Source of the DNA: CAMBDS01 sp964355675
Lineage (GTDB): Bacteria > Electryoneota > AABM5-125-24 > Hatepunaeales > Hatepunaeaceae
Assembly: GCA_964355675.1 (NCBI GenBank)
Contig: CAYHEC010000012.1
Span: 1-64,000, forward strand
Reading direction: 5' to 3'
DNA: 64,000 nt
Shown here: piece after piece, positions 7,393 through 15,546 of the stretch
How the letters are laid out: each line of letters starts with the position of its first letter
Position numbering within the stretch: the first letter of the stretch is position 1
Notes under the pieces: model-generated
Seen by the model: only the letters and a program-made list of their open reading frames with translations
What the model was told of the DNA's origin: nothing
The model's database searches: none
Made by a program: the position numbers and the translations under genes

Positions 7393-8869
7393 ATCCACTT
7401 CCTTGAAAAAGCTAAACCTTGTTATAGGCATCGTACTTTTTCTCATGATCCCCAACGCGTTTGCAGTGGAAATCACGATTCTCTATTGGGGTGATCGTTT
7501 CGCTCGTGACTTCCCAGCGAGGAAATCTGCGGAAGACACCACGCTCGTCGGAGGTGCGGCACAGCTTGCCGGGATGGTAAAATTGTATCGGGACGCAAGC
7601 CCCGATGTATTTCTATTTGTGGCGGGAGGGGATCTGTCCGGTACTTTAGCCGCTTATGAGTCAAAGGGGGCGACTCCGGCGAAAGTTCTGGGAAAGATCA
7701 GACCCGACGTTTATGGTCCGGGAGTTGTTGATTTCTGTTTTGGCAGGAATGAACTTAAGAAAGCCCTTACCAAAGGGAAGATCGTGTCCGTGCTGAGCAA
7801 TGCCTACATTGAGCAAACCGGGCAATATCTGCCGCCCGATATCATCGTAAAATCTGCTAATGTGAACGTTGCCGTAACGGCTGTCCTGCCAAGTCGATTG
7901 CCGGAATTAGTTCCTCGAGATGGCGTAGGAGACCTGACTTTCTCCGATCCCTTCAGTACGACGCGAGAGTTTGTCAAAGCGCGGCGCGAGAATTCTGATC
8001 TTCTGGTCGTTCTTTCACAACTTGGCCGGGGCTTGGACAGCTTGCTGGCGGCGTCGATACCGGGAATAGATCTGATCATCGAAGGCCATTCACGAGTTCC
8101 ATTTAAAACGCCGCTTGAGGTTGGCAAAACGATTATTGTCTCGTCTGGTCCGCGGGGAATGTATTTGGGAAAGGTGAAACTTGAAGTTTCACCCGATGTT
8201 CATCTGGTAAGCCTGGTCGATAACGAATTATTGCCGGTCGAGTCGGGGGTGATTCGCCCCGATCCGACAGTCAAGCGAACAGTGATCGAACTTGAACAAC
8301 GCTATACGCGCAAGAAGGGCAAGAAGATCGCTACATTGTTGACAAACATGAATATCGATCGTGATGGCCCTTCTAATTTACCGCAATGGACGGCTGATAT
8401 AATGCGGCAAACTTCCAGCTCATCAAAATTGGCGGTCGTCAGCAATCTCGACTTTGAGCGTGGCATTGAGCGAGGGGATCTCTATGAATATGATTTATTC
8501 GAGGTCTTTCCCTTCGATGTACCACTTGTGGCATTTCAAATTAAAGGTTTTGAAATTCGGCGCGTGATTGAGCGTCAAGTTTCCAGCCGGATACCGTTTC
8601 TGACTTGGAGTGGACTCAAGGTATCGGAAGAGGGAGGAAAGGTATCGGAGATTATTGTAGATAGTGAAGGCATCTTGACAGATGACAGCGAATATGCGGT
8701 AGTTACTAACGGCTTTCTTTGGGATAGATTTAAGGCGGAAACTGGCCTTGATCCTGAGGTTCGACCGATATTCATATTCCCGGTTACTCAACGGCAACTC
8801 ATGCTCGAGACAGCTACCCGGCAACGTATCATCTCGGCGCCTCTTGACGGTCGTTGGACAATCAGGTAA
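7385..8869 (+). CDS. Degenerate 5'-nucleotidase/UshA-like exported protein
   Basis: A 494-aa exported protein. A hydrophobic signal (LNLVIGIVLFLMIPNAFA) is followed by a calcineurin-like metallophosphatase domain (about 30-280) and a 5'-nucleotidase C-terminal domain (about 310-490, with FEVFPFDVPLVAFQIKGFEI). The fold order matches UshA/YfkN 5'-nucleotidases. However, the metal-binding motifs are eroded: the NDxHG position reads YWGDRF (34-39), AGDxxxG reads GGDLSG, GNHE reads GRNE (120-123), SHxG reads SQLG (211-214) and GHSH reads GHSR (234-237). It is probably catalytically dead or altered. The GTG at 7385 is chosen because it gives a proper signal peptide and overlaps the rex stop. Confidence 0.8.
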   Translation: MTKSTSLKKLNLVIGIVLFLMIPNAFAVEITILYWGDRFARDFPARKSAEDTTLVGGAAQLAGMVKLYRDASPDVFLFVAGGDLSGTLAAYESKGATPAKVLGKIRPDVYGPGVVDFCFGRNELKKALTKGKIVSVLSNAYIEQTGQYLPPDIIVKSANVNVAVTAVLPSRLPELVPRDGVGDLTFSDPFSTTREFVKARRENSDLLVVLSQLGRGLDSLLAASIPGIDLIIEGHSRVPFKTPLEVGKTIIVSSGPRGMYLGKVKLEVSPDVHLVSLVDNELLPVESGVIRPDPTVKRTVIELEQRYTRKKGKKIATLLTNMNIDRDGPSNLPQWTADIMRQTSSSSKLAVVSNLDFERGIERGDLYEYDLFEVFPFDVPLVAFQIKGFEIRRVIERQVSSRIPFLTWSGLKVSEEGGKVSEIIVDSEGILTDDSEYAVVTNGFLWDRFKAETGLDPEVRPIFIFPVTQRQLMLETATRQRIISAPLDGRWTIR

Positions 8870-8877
8870 TTGGAAAG

Positions 8878-9600
8878 ATGCGCATCCATCTGTTCATTCC
8901 CTGTCTGGTCGATCAAGCCGCGCCGGCGACTGCTCGAGCTACTTACAGAATTCTCGAACGGTTGGGGCATGAAGTAATATTCGACCGCCGTCAGACGTGT
9001 TGTGGTCAAGCTCTTTTCAATGCGGGGTTTCGCGCGGAAGCTCGCTCGCTCGCAGAAAAGTTCATCAGCATTTTTTCAACAGCCGAAGCGATAGTAGCTC
9101 CCAGCGGATCGTGTGTTTCAATGGTTTTAAACCATTACGGGGAACTTGACTTGACCGGCGCTCTTCGCGATGATTATGAGTCCCTTAAAATGAGGGTTTA
9201 TGAGCTTTCACAATTTCTTTCTTTACACGGATCAATCCCAAATGGTTTTTCCAAATTTCCTCACGCGGTAGTTTATCATCCTTCCTGCCATCTAACCCGC
9301 GATCTCGGAATTAAGGATGAACCGGTAAAACTGCTCGCACAGATCGAGGGAATCAAACTTGTTGGTTACGATCTACCGGTCGAATGCTGTGGGTTTGGAG
9401 GTGCGTTTTCGGTCAAATATTCCAAGCTCTCCGAACGCATCGCAGATCGTCGTGCGGAAGCTCTCGCGGGGGTCGGTGCGGATATTATTTGTGGCGGTGA
9501 TGACTCATGCCTCGGCCACCTTCGGCAGTCGTTGCGACGGATAGGCAGTCCAATCCGGGTGATGCACTACGCGCGAATCTTGGCAGTGGACGAACAATGA
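8878..9600 (+). CDS. lutA: LutA-type (Fe-S)-binding lactate oxidation subunit
   Basis: A 240-aa protein with two CCG (cysteine-rich) domains, each holding a Cys cluster: TCCGQALFNAGF near residue 40 and ECCGFGGAFS near 170. This is LutA (YkgE/GlcF-like), which with LutB and LutC forms the L-lactate oxidation complex feeding electrons to the chain. The ATG at 8878 gives the family start MRIHLFIPCLVDQ. The gene is followed by lutB with a 4-nt ATGA overlap and by lutC, the standard operon order. Confidence 0.92.
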   Translation: MRIHLFIPCLVDQAAPATARATYRILERLGHEVIFDRRQTCCGQALFNAGFRAEARSLAEKFISIFSTAEAIVAPSGSCVSMVLNHYGELDLTGALRDDYESLKMRVYELSQFLSLHGSIPNGFSKFPHAVVYHPSCHLTRDLGIKDEPVKLLAQIEGIKLVGYDLPVECCGFGGAFSVKYSKLSERIADRRAEALAGVGADIICGGDDSCLGHLRQSLRRIGSPIRVMHYARILAVDEQ

Positions 9601-10949
9601 GTCAGATCAAGATTGCGGTGCGGAAAGCCTTGAACGATGCTCCGCTTGGCAAGGCTGTCTTGAAGAGTTGCGAGCTCTCAACTTCTAAGAGAAATGCGGT
9701 AATCGCCGAACTCGATGACTTCGAAGACATTCGCACGCACGCTAGAGAGGTACGTCAATTTGGTATCGACAACCTTGATCCGTTGATTGCTCTGTTTACA
9801 AAAAATTTCGAAGGCGCTGGCGGAGTTGTCCACCAAGCGGCAGATGACAAGGAAGCGTGTGGGATCGTTCTGGATTTGCTGAAACGCCGAAAGGCGCGGC
9901 AAGGTATCAAATCGAAGAGCATGGTTGCTGAAGAGATTGGTTTGGGTGAAGCGCTTGTTCATGCGGGTATCGACGCCATCGAGAGCGATCTGGGCGAATT
10001 CATCGTCCAGCTTGCCGGAGAACCGCCTTCTCATATTACAGCTCCAGCTCTACATCGGTCACGGCAATCGATTGGGAAACTATTATCTTCCAAGCTGAAA
10101 TTTCCCTATACCGATGATCCTGCGTTACTCACGCGAGAGGCGCGCGGTCATCTAAGGAAGCGTTTTCTGACTGCGGACTTCGGGATCGCGGGAGCGAATT
10201 TTTTTATTGCCGAATCGGGTCATCTGGTACTTGTAGAAAATGAGGGCAATGGCCGGATGGGCTTCACTACGCCACCGCTATTTATTGCGGTAACGGGCGT
10301 GGAGAAGGCGGTTGGGTCACTGCTGGATCTTGCTCCGTTGTTGCGTTTGCTGGCTCGAAGCGCGACGGGACAGCGCTTTTCGACCTATACATCTTTAATT
10401 CGCCCGACTCGTCCGGAAGAAGATGGTCCCTCTGAGATGCACGTGGTGTTGGTTGACAATGGCAGGCGAGACGCGCTTGCTGATCAAGAATTGCGGGAAA
10501 TGTTGCTTTGTATCAGGTGCGGAGCATGTCTGAACATCTGCCCCGTCTATAAATCAGTCGGTGGTCATGCTTACAAGTCAGTTTATCCGGGGCCGATGGG
10601 GGCGGTATGGTCAAATCTTATCGGAATTCCGTCAGCCGAGAAAGCAGAATTACCTGATCTTTCGACTTTGTGCGGGGCTTGCCGGGATGTTTGCCCGGTC
10701 AACATCGACATTCCGAGAATGCTTTTAGAACTTCGCGCACGACGTCCGAAGGGAGTAATCGAAACTGCGGCCGCTGGGGCTTGGAAGTGGACAATGAGCA
10801 CTTCTGCTCGTTATGAGACGGGCGGTAGAATGGCGCGAATGGCAGGAATGCTTCTTCCGAATGGTTTGCCGGGAGGGTGGCTTAACAGTGGCGGAAGTTC
10901 ATTTCGCGACGAAATTCCGGATACTGATGAAGAGCCTTCAGATGAGTAA
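9597..10949 (+). CDS. lutB: LutB-type iron-sulfur LUD protein
   Basis: A 450-aa protein with an N-terminal LUD domain and a C-terminal ferredoxin-like domain. The two [4Fe-4S] motifs are CIRCGACLNICPVYKSVGG (about 302-320) and LCGACRDVCPVNIDIP (about 358-373). It is the electron-transfer subunit of the LutABC lactate oxidation system. The ATG at 9597 overlaps the lutA stop (ATGA). The sequence ends in an acidic tail. The next gene, lutC, starts 8 nt before its stop. Confidence 0.93.
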   Translation: MSQIKIAVRKALNDAPLGKAVLKSCELSTSKRNAVIAELDDFEDIRTHAREVRQFGIDNLDPLIALFTKNFEGAGGVVHQAADDKEACGIVLDLLKRRKARQGIKSKSMVAEEIGLGEALVHAGIDAIESDLGEFIVQLAGEPPSHITAPALHRSRQSIGKLLSSKLKFPYTDDPALLTREARGHLRKRFLTADFGIAGANFFIAESGHLVLVENEGNGRMGFTTPPLFIAVTGVEKAVGSLLDLAPLLRLLARSATGQRFSTYTSLIRPTRPEEDGPSEMHVVLVDNGRRDALADQELREMLLCIRCGACLNICPVYKSVGGHAYKSVYPGPMGAVWSNLIGIPSAEKAELPDLSTLCGACRDVCPVNIDIPRMLLELRARRPKGVIETAAAGAWKWTMSTSARYETGGRMARMAGMLLPNGLPGGWLNSGGSSFRDEIPDTDEEPSDE

Positions 10950-11490
10950 ATCGCCGGATGAATTGTTGCGACTATTCCGAGAGTTTCAAAATGGACTTTC
11001 AGCTGAGTACATCCCCTGTCAGGATTTAGAGGACGCCGGGCGGAAATTAAAAGCGATAATGGTTGCGGAAGACTGGGACAAGGTAGTTCTGGGAAGCGGG
11101 GTTCCTGATTGGGTTCGAGAATCTTGTGGGGATTTTGCGGAACTATTGATCGATGGCAACAATGAAACATCAAGCAGTGATTGGGTTCGCATAGCCTCGA
11201 AAGCTAAAGTGGGAATTACTCATGTCGAGGCGTTGATCGCAGATACGGGCACGCTGGTCATTCCATCGCGCGTCCGTGGAGACAGGGTTGCGAGTTTGAT
11301 TCCGGCAGTGCATATAGCCTTAGTTTTTGGCTCTGTAATATACGAGACTTTGTCCGAATATCTTTCGGTGGCTGACCCCGGTTTAACACACCAGTTCATT
11401 ACTGGACCCAGTCGCACCGCTGATATTGAGAAGACGCTCGTAGTTGGGATTCATGGTCCAATGAGACTGTTGATTTTCGGTCCGGATTAG
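10942..11490 (+). CDS. lutC: LutC-type LUD domain protein
   Basis: A 182-aa LUD-domain protein with VGITHVEALIADTGTLVIPS (about 86-105) and HQFITGPSRTADIEKTLVVGIHGP (about 146-169), the characteristic LUD/LutC motifs. It is the third subunit of the lactate utilisation system. The ATG at 10942 overlaps the lutB stop. It is somewhat shorter at the N-terminus than typical LutC. No regulator of the LutR or LldR type is adjacent. Rex, 3.5 kb upstream in the same direction, is a plausible redox regulator, but this is inference. Confidence 0.9.
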   Translation: MSKSPDELLRLFREFQNGLSAEYIPCQDLEDAGRKLKAIMVAEDWDKVVLGSGVPDWVRESCGDFAELLIDGNNETSSSDWVRIASKAKVGITHVEALIADTGTLVIPSRVRGDRVASLIPAVHIALVFGSVIYETLSEYLSVADPGLTHQFITGPSRTADIEKTLVVGIHGPMRLLIFGPD

Positions 11491-11950
11491 GACAATGCTT
11501 GGTTTGGCAAAGCGGTATTAGAACGACCTTGAAAGCGAACTTACTCAACAGGTGCTCCCGCCCAGCGAAGCTGTGCGGGCTACCCGCTCCAAGGTGCTCC
11601 CGCCCAGCGAAGCTGTGCGGACTACGCGCTCCAAGGTGCTCCCGCCCAGCGAAGCTGTGCGGGCTACCCGCTCCAAGGTGCTCCCGCCCAGCGAAGCTGT
11701 GCGGACTACCCGCTCCAAGGTGCTCCCGCCCAGCGAAGCTGTGCGGGCTACCCGCTCCAAATAGATGCTTCTGGCAGACGAGGGCGTCTTCCAGCGGCGC
11801 TACACAGGCGAACGTGCTTGCCTGATGCTCATTGCGGGCATTATTTTATAGGTTACGACGTGAACAACGTCCAATTTTAGAGGAACACGAGAAATTACAA
11901 CTTTTCTTAACAGGTATAACGTCCGCTTTCCGCATCGAATCAGTGCCTTT
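11491..11950. other. Intergenic region holding a palindromic tandem array
   Basis: No credible gene. The region contains the 42-bp array (11551-11760) and REP-like remnants at about 11763-11830 (GACGAGGGCGTC, AGGCGAACGTGCTTGCCT). It ends with a stretch that is open in the frame of the downstream lipoprotein. Several apparent open frames on both strands arise because 42 is a multiple of three. Confidence 0.7.
11551..11760. repeat. 42-bp tandem repeat, five copies
   Basis: Five head-to-tail units of 42 bp, each starting GGTGCTCCCGCCCAGCGAAG and ending CCGCTCCAA. They are identical except in a short block reading GGGCTACCC, GGACTACGC or GGACTACCC. Each unit contains the palindrome arms CCCGC...GCGGG around an AGCGAAGCT core. 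On the reverse strand it is headed by GTAG, the same architecture as the single element at 43742-43768. There are no spacers, so it is not a CRISPR array. It lies between lutC and a lipoprotein gene. Confidence 0.92.
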
Positions 11951-13150
11951 GTGTCGATATTGGCGGCGTATGGTTATCTTGCCAGCGGATGCACCCAACC
12001 GGAAGGCACTATCGGTTCGGGAGTCGGTGGCGGACCCGAAGGCGTCGAAGGGCGTATAGTTTGCCAAGTCCATTCGGATACCAGCTATCACTTGGCGAAC
12101 GTAGGAACCGGCGGCAGTGCCTATCTATACGTTGGCGCTTCGAATGGGATCACCTCCGAAGCGGCATTACGGTTTAACCGTTCCAAGACATTTGATATTC
12201 CGGGAATAATTATCGATTCCGCTCACATCGAAGTGTCTTACCAAGGCGGGATTGGCATTGGAGCTATTCCCGCTGTTGAGGCGAGCCTTCTCTATCATCC
12301 CTGGATCGAATCGCATCCACCAGCTCGAAGCGATCTGGTTGGCGGAAGACTCCTGCCTGCAAGCTTGGCTACCGGAGGTGATAGCGGCAGTTTCCATTAT
12401 GCTCTCGATACTGCTGAGGTAAATGCCTGGTTCAGAGTAGTGGACAGCAGTCGTGTCGACACTGGTTGGAGCGATCCCGGCAGACCCGATACTTCATTGA
12501 GTATTGTCCTGCGTAATTCAAATGCTATCGACAAGCTGGTTCGCTTTTGTTCTCGATCAGCGAACGATTCTTTGCGTCCGCATCTGACGATCTACGCCAC
12601 CTTTCCGGACAGTGGTGGTATTGGAGATACGGTTAGGGTCAGCCCGAGTGGAGATTTATTCCTTGCCGAAGATTCCAATCCGGTTGTTGCCGGAAGGCTT
12701 TGCGTAGGAGGCGGCGCCGCGTTAAGATCAGCTTTGAACTTTAATCTGGATGGGCTCTTTAGTCGGCATGATACCAGCTACATCGTAGTCAACCGGGCGG
12801 TTCTGAGGCTGACGCGGGACAGAGCGCTATACACCTGGGCTCCGTTTACAAAGTCGCTTTGGCCATACCAGATGACTTCCAAACGCTGGATGACGGAGCT
12901 CGACTCGGCGGAATTTTCCGGGTTCGTTTTAAGTCCGACGGCAGTGGACAGCACTTTGGATACTTTGCAGTTAATCGTCAGCGGGCCGACGGTCACTTGG
13001 GCACGGGGAGACTCGACAAACTTTGGACTGCTGATCGAATCAACAAGTGAGGGATTGGATATCGACAGGATTGGTTTTTATGATTCGTCTGATCCCGACC
13101 CGTCAAAGCGCCCCAGATTGACAATCTACTTTACGGAGCTGAAACGATGA
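11951..13150 (+). CDS. Hypothetical lipoprotein, DNRLRE-like
   Basis: A 399-aa protein not assigned to a family with certainty. The N-terminus has a lipobox LASGC with Cys14, so it is probably a lipoprotein. The body has two similar halves that each contain a SALRFN/SALNFNL motif followed by IDSAHIEVSY/VVNRAVLRLT and end in RPHLTIYA or RPRLTIYF. This pattern resembles the DNRLRE domain of surface proteins. The only conventional start in frame is GTG 11951, but it leaves no basic n-region. The frame stays open to 11864 and would supply one (NRYNVRFPHR), with an ATT at 11894 behind an AGAGGAA. The true start is therefore uncertain. The stop overlaps the next ATG (ATGA), so it is coupled to the outer-membrane protein downstream. 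Confidence 0.65.
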   Translation: MSILAAYGYLASGCTQPEGTIGSGVGGGPEGVEGRIVCQVHSDTSYHLANVGTGGSAYLYVGASNGITSEAALRFNRSKTFDIPGIIIDSAHIEVSYQGGIGIGAIPAVEASLLYHPWIESHPPARSDLVGGRLLPASLATGGDSGSFHYALDTAEVNAWFRVVDSSRVDTGWSDPGRPDTSLSIVLRNSNAIDKLVRFCSRSANDSLRPHLTIYATFPDSGGIGDTVRVSPSGDLFLAEDSNPVVAGRLCVGGGAALRSALNFNLDGLFSRHDTSYIVVNRAVLRLTRDRALYTWAPFTKSLWPYQMTSKRWMTELDSAEFSGFVLSPTAVDSTLDTLQLIVSGPTVTWARGDSTNFGLLIESTSEGLDIDRIGFYDSSDPDPSKRPRLTIYFTELKR

Positions 13151-14472
13151 AAAGGATTAATAGTGCACTTGGAGGACGGGCACTCCTGTCCGCCCGAAAG
13201 GTAGTATTCAATTTGGGCAGGGCGGACAAGAGTGTCCGCCCTCCAAGAGACATCTACTGTAATTTTAGTCCCGTAATATTTGCGCTTGTGATTCTTCTTT
13301 CAGCTTCCGTCTCAATCAAGGCTGAATCATCACTCTCTTCACTTGGGTATGGCCTTCAATTTGACGCGTCTTCGGCTCGGAGCGCTGGAATGGGGCTCGC
13401 CGGTCTTGGGATTGCCGACAGTCTCTCTCTCGATCTTACGATGCCGGCAAATTGGGCAGGACCTCGGACGGCTCGATTTGGCTTCAACTCCTATGCCGTT
13501 CGCGAAACCGCAACCGACAATGGCGGGACTGACGCCAGCGACAATGGTGGCGTCGGAGGAGTCGGATTTGTAGTTGCGGTGGGGAAGACCTCATTTCTCG
13601 GGTTCTCAATTACCCCGGTGACTTCGATGGACTATCGTTGGAAATCGACGGGGGTGGCTTCCTGGTCATCGACGCTCACGAGGAGACAGGGGCAGGGCGG
13701 GCTAAGCCAGGCATTGGTCGGTGGATCTATGCAGATCAATGACAAATTGCGTCTGGGACTTGCGGTGCGGCCAATTTTTGGCAAGGTCGAACGGCTATGG
13801 AAGCTTGACTATCCGAACGGCGGAGGGTTTTCTGCGTCACAGACGATCTCTGACCGGTTCTCCGGAATTGGAGTCTCACTTTCTGGTCGTTGGTATGAAG
13901 AGGACTGGAATTTCGGAGCGTTAATAAACACGCCGGTATCAGCAAGCGTTCAACGCCAGCTCGTCATCGGCGCGGGTGGATTGGCGCAGGTTGACAGCAC
14001 TTACGATCTTGCTGAGAAATACGACCTGCCACTCGATATCGGCGTCGGTGTAAGCAAAAAATATAATCAACATTTAGTAGCTATCGATGCATTTCTTCAT
14101 AACTGGGGATCAGTTGAGCCGCCTTCGATAGAGGGTGGGAGGTTCGAGAATAGCTACAGGCTATCCGCCGGGTGGGAGTGGTCGCCTGATTACAGGTCAG
14201 TGAGTTCGTTCTGGCAGGAGTGGAAATATCGGGCAGGCTTCACCACCTCGAATAACTATGGTATTTCGGCGTCGGGGCATCAGGCTGGCAAATTCGCGCT
14301 AACCGGTGGATTGGGAATACCTTACGCGAAAGGCAGGTCGCGGCTTGATCTGGCAATAGAGTTCGGTTGGGCGGGGAACGAAACTGATGACGGAGTAGCG
14401 GAGCGAACGCTTGGTGTTACCGTCGGTTTCAATCATTCGGAGAAATGGTTTGTCGGGCGGCGGGGGAAATAG
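13147..14472 (+). CDS. Outer-membrane beta-barrel protein (PorV/OmpP1-like)
   Basis: A 441-aa barrel-like protein. The motif LGYGLQFDASSARSAGMGLA with ADSLSLDLTMPANWAG resembles the start of FadL/OmpP1/PorV-type barrels, followed by alternating strands to the C-terminus (EKWFVGRRGK). The N-terminus is odd: the start ATG (13147) overlaps the previous stop, but the first 35 codons run through a GGAG palindrome pair (13168-13248). Only then comes the signal-like VIFALVILLSASVSIKA. It probably forms a unit with the lipoprotein upstream. The ligand is unknown. Confidence 0.7.
   Translation: MKRINSALGGRALLSARKVVFNLGRADKSVRPPRDIYCNFSPVIFALVILLSASVSIKAESSLSSLGYGLQFDASSARSAGMGLAGLGIADSLSLDLTMPANWAGPRTARFGFNSYAVRETATDNGGTDASDNGGVGGVGFVVAVGKTSFLGFSITPVTSMDYRWKSTGVASWSSTLTRRQGQGGLSQALVGGSMQINDKLRLGLAVRPIFGKVERLWKLDYPNGGGFSASQTISDRFSGIGVSLSGRWYEEDWNFGALINTPVSASVQRQLVIGAGGLAQVDSTYDLAEKYDLPLDIGVGVSKKYNQHLVAIDAFLHNWGSVEPPSIEGGRFENSYRLSAGWEWSPDYRSVSSFWQEWKYRAGFTTSNNYGISASGHQAGKFALTGGLGIPYAKGRSRLDLAIEFGWAGNETDDGVAERTLGVTVGFNHSEKWFVGRRGK
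13168..13248. repeat. GGAG palindrome pair inside the N-terminus of a barrel gene
   Basis: CTTGGAGGACGGGCACTCC with GTCCGCCC, and then GGGCGGACAAGAGTGTCCGC followed by CCTCCAAG, form a large imperfect inverted repeat with the CTTGGAGG...CCTCCAAG ends of the family. It lies in frame between the start codon and the signal peptide of the gene at 13147. Confidence 0.8.
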
Positions 14473-14487
14473 TTTAGGTAAGCGCTC

Positions 14488-14519
14488 CTTGGAGGGCGGG
14501 TTTAAACCCGCCCTCCAAG
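14488..14519. repeat. Perfect 32-bp GGAG palindrome
   Basis: CTTGGAGGGCGGGTTT followed by its exact reverse complement. The identical 32-bp element occurs at 20977-21008, and close relatives are at 6648-6673, 54795-54850 and 58361-58388. It lies between the barrel gene and rpiB. Confidence 0.95.
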
Positions 14520-14541
14520 AGTCTAAATAATTGGAGAATAA

Positions 14542-14991
14542 ATGCGTTACGCATTGGCGTCAGATCATGCAGGCTATCAGGTCAAGGAGTTTATTAAGCA
14601 ACGACTGCTCGATGCCGGGCATGAGGTTGTCGATTACGGATCGAAGTCGGAGTCGCCTTGCGATTACCCCGACTACGGCCGACCGGCGGCGGAGGCAGTC
14701 TCGCGCGGGCACTGCGAGCGGGCGGTGCTGGTTTGCGGGACGGGCATCGGGATGAGCATTGTCGCTAACAAGGTTCACGGGGTGTTGGCGGCGCTATGCT
14801 TGAACGGCATTCAGGCGGAGTTCTCGCGGCGTCACAACAATGCGAACGTGTTAGTGATGGGAGGCTGGCTGACCGGCAAGCTGATGGCGGAGGAGATCCT
14901 TGATCGGTGGCTGAAGTCTGAGTTCGAAGGCGGAAGACATGCACACAGGGTGTCGAAGATCGAAGGCAACGGCGGGACGCTGGGAGGGTGA
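14542..14991 (+). CDS. rpiB: Ribose-5-phosphate isomerase B
   Basis: A 149-aa RpiB/LacAB-family sugar isomerase that interconverts ribose 5-phosphate and ribulose 5-phosphate in the pentose phosphate pathway. The start SDHAGYQVKEFI, the catalytic Cys65 in VLVCGTGIGMSI, and RHNNANVLVMGG are all present. The gene ends KIEGNGGTLGG. The last 36 nt are repeated at 15451-15486, directly after the toxin-antitoxin cassette that follows, which suggests the cassette inserted at the rpiB end. Confidence 0.95.
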   Translation: MRYALASDHAGYQVKEFIKQRLLDAGHEVVDYGSKSESPCDYPDYGRPAAEAVSRGHCERAVLVCGTGIGMSIVANKVHGVLAALCLNGIQAEFSRRHNNANVLVMGGWLTGKLMAEEILDRWLKSEFEGGRHAHRVSKIEGNGGTLGG

Positions 14992-14993
14992 GG

Positions 14994-15197
14994 ATGACAA
15001 CACTAACAATTACATCCAATAAACCGGTCGTCGTGATACCGGTAGATGAGTACGAAGAACTGCTCGAACGACTCGATATCCTCTCGAATCCGAGCTTGAT
15101 TCGCGATATTAAGCGAGGATTGAAGGAATTCGAGGAGGGGAAGACGGTCAAACTGAGTGAAATTCGCAAGCGTGAGCGTGGCGTGAATGGAAATTGA
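14994..15197 (+). CDS. Phd/YefM-type antitoxin
   Basis: A 67-aa antitoxin-like protein (LTITSNKPVVVIPVDEYEEL), a paralogue of the one at 3659. The ATG at 14994 follows GGGAGGGTGAGG, which is the very end of rpiB and serves as the Shine-Dalgarno; translation is probably coupled to rpiB. The C-terminus (EEGKTVKLSEIRKRERG) is the toxin-binding tail. It overlaps the toxin gene by 11 nt, the same geometry as the 3659/3852 pair. Confidence 0.83.
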   Translation: MTTLTITSNKPVVVIPVDEYEELLERLDILSNPSLIRDIKRGLKEFEEGKTVKLSEIRKRERGVNGN

Positions 15198-15441
15198 ACT
15201 TACTTCCAAAGCGCTGAGACAACGCGACAGATTAAAGCGAGCCCCGCATCTATTTGAACGTATCGAGGTAGCGCTCAATACAATCGCCGAAAATCCTTAT
15301 GATGGAAAACTACTCGGCGGCGAATGGGAAGGTGTGCGGTCATACCGGGTTGGCGAATGGCGAATTCTCTACAAAGTGTTTGAAAAGAAATTGTTGGTTC
15401 TTGTCCTGACTATTGCAGATCGGAAGGAGGTTTATCGGTGA
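15187..15441 (+). CDS. RelE/ParE-superfamily toxin
   Basis: An 84-aa toxin. The N-terminus IELTSKALRQRDRLKRAP, the core VRSYRVGEWRILYKV and the C-terminal DRKEVYR match the toxin at 3852 and the RelE/ParE fold. RelE-type members cut mRNA on the ribosome; the precise target is not predictable here. The start is the ATG at 15187, inside the antitoxin gene. A 36-nt copy of the rpiB 3' end begins 10 nt after the toxin stop. Confidence 0.83.
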   Translation: MEIELTSKALRQRDRLKRAPHLFERIEVALNTIAENPYDGKLLGGEWEGVRSYRVGEWRILYKVFEKKLLVLVLTIADRKEVYR

Positions 15442-15450
15442 CAAACAATA

Positions 15451-15486
15451 AAGATCGAAGGCAACGGCGGGACGTTGGGAGGGTGA
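15451..15486. repeat. Duplicate of the rpiB 3' end
   Basis: This 36-nt segment matches 14956-14991 with a single C-to-T difference and includes the rpiB stop codon. It codes KIEGNGGTLGG-stop. Together with the original copy it brackets the antitoxin-toxin pair, as target or attachment duplications do for inserted elements. Confidence 0.9.
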
Positions 15487-15546
15487 AATGACGCAAAATA
15501 ATGGATTTTCGTATTTGATTGAATCTAAGGACAAGGGGAAAGAAAA

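Noticed and set aside
11499..11825. Overlapping open frames on both strands through the 42-bp array (repeats such as RCSRPAKLCGLPAP)
   Set aside because: 42 is a multiple of three, so frames without a stop in one unit stay open; no start context, no family and opposite-strand equivalents argue against coding.
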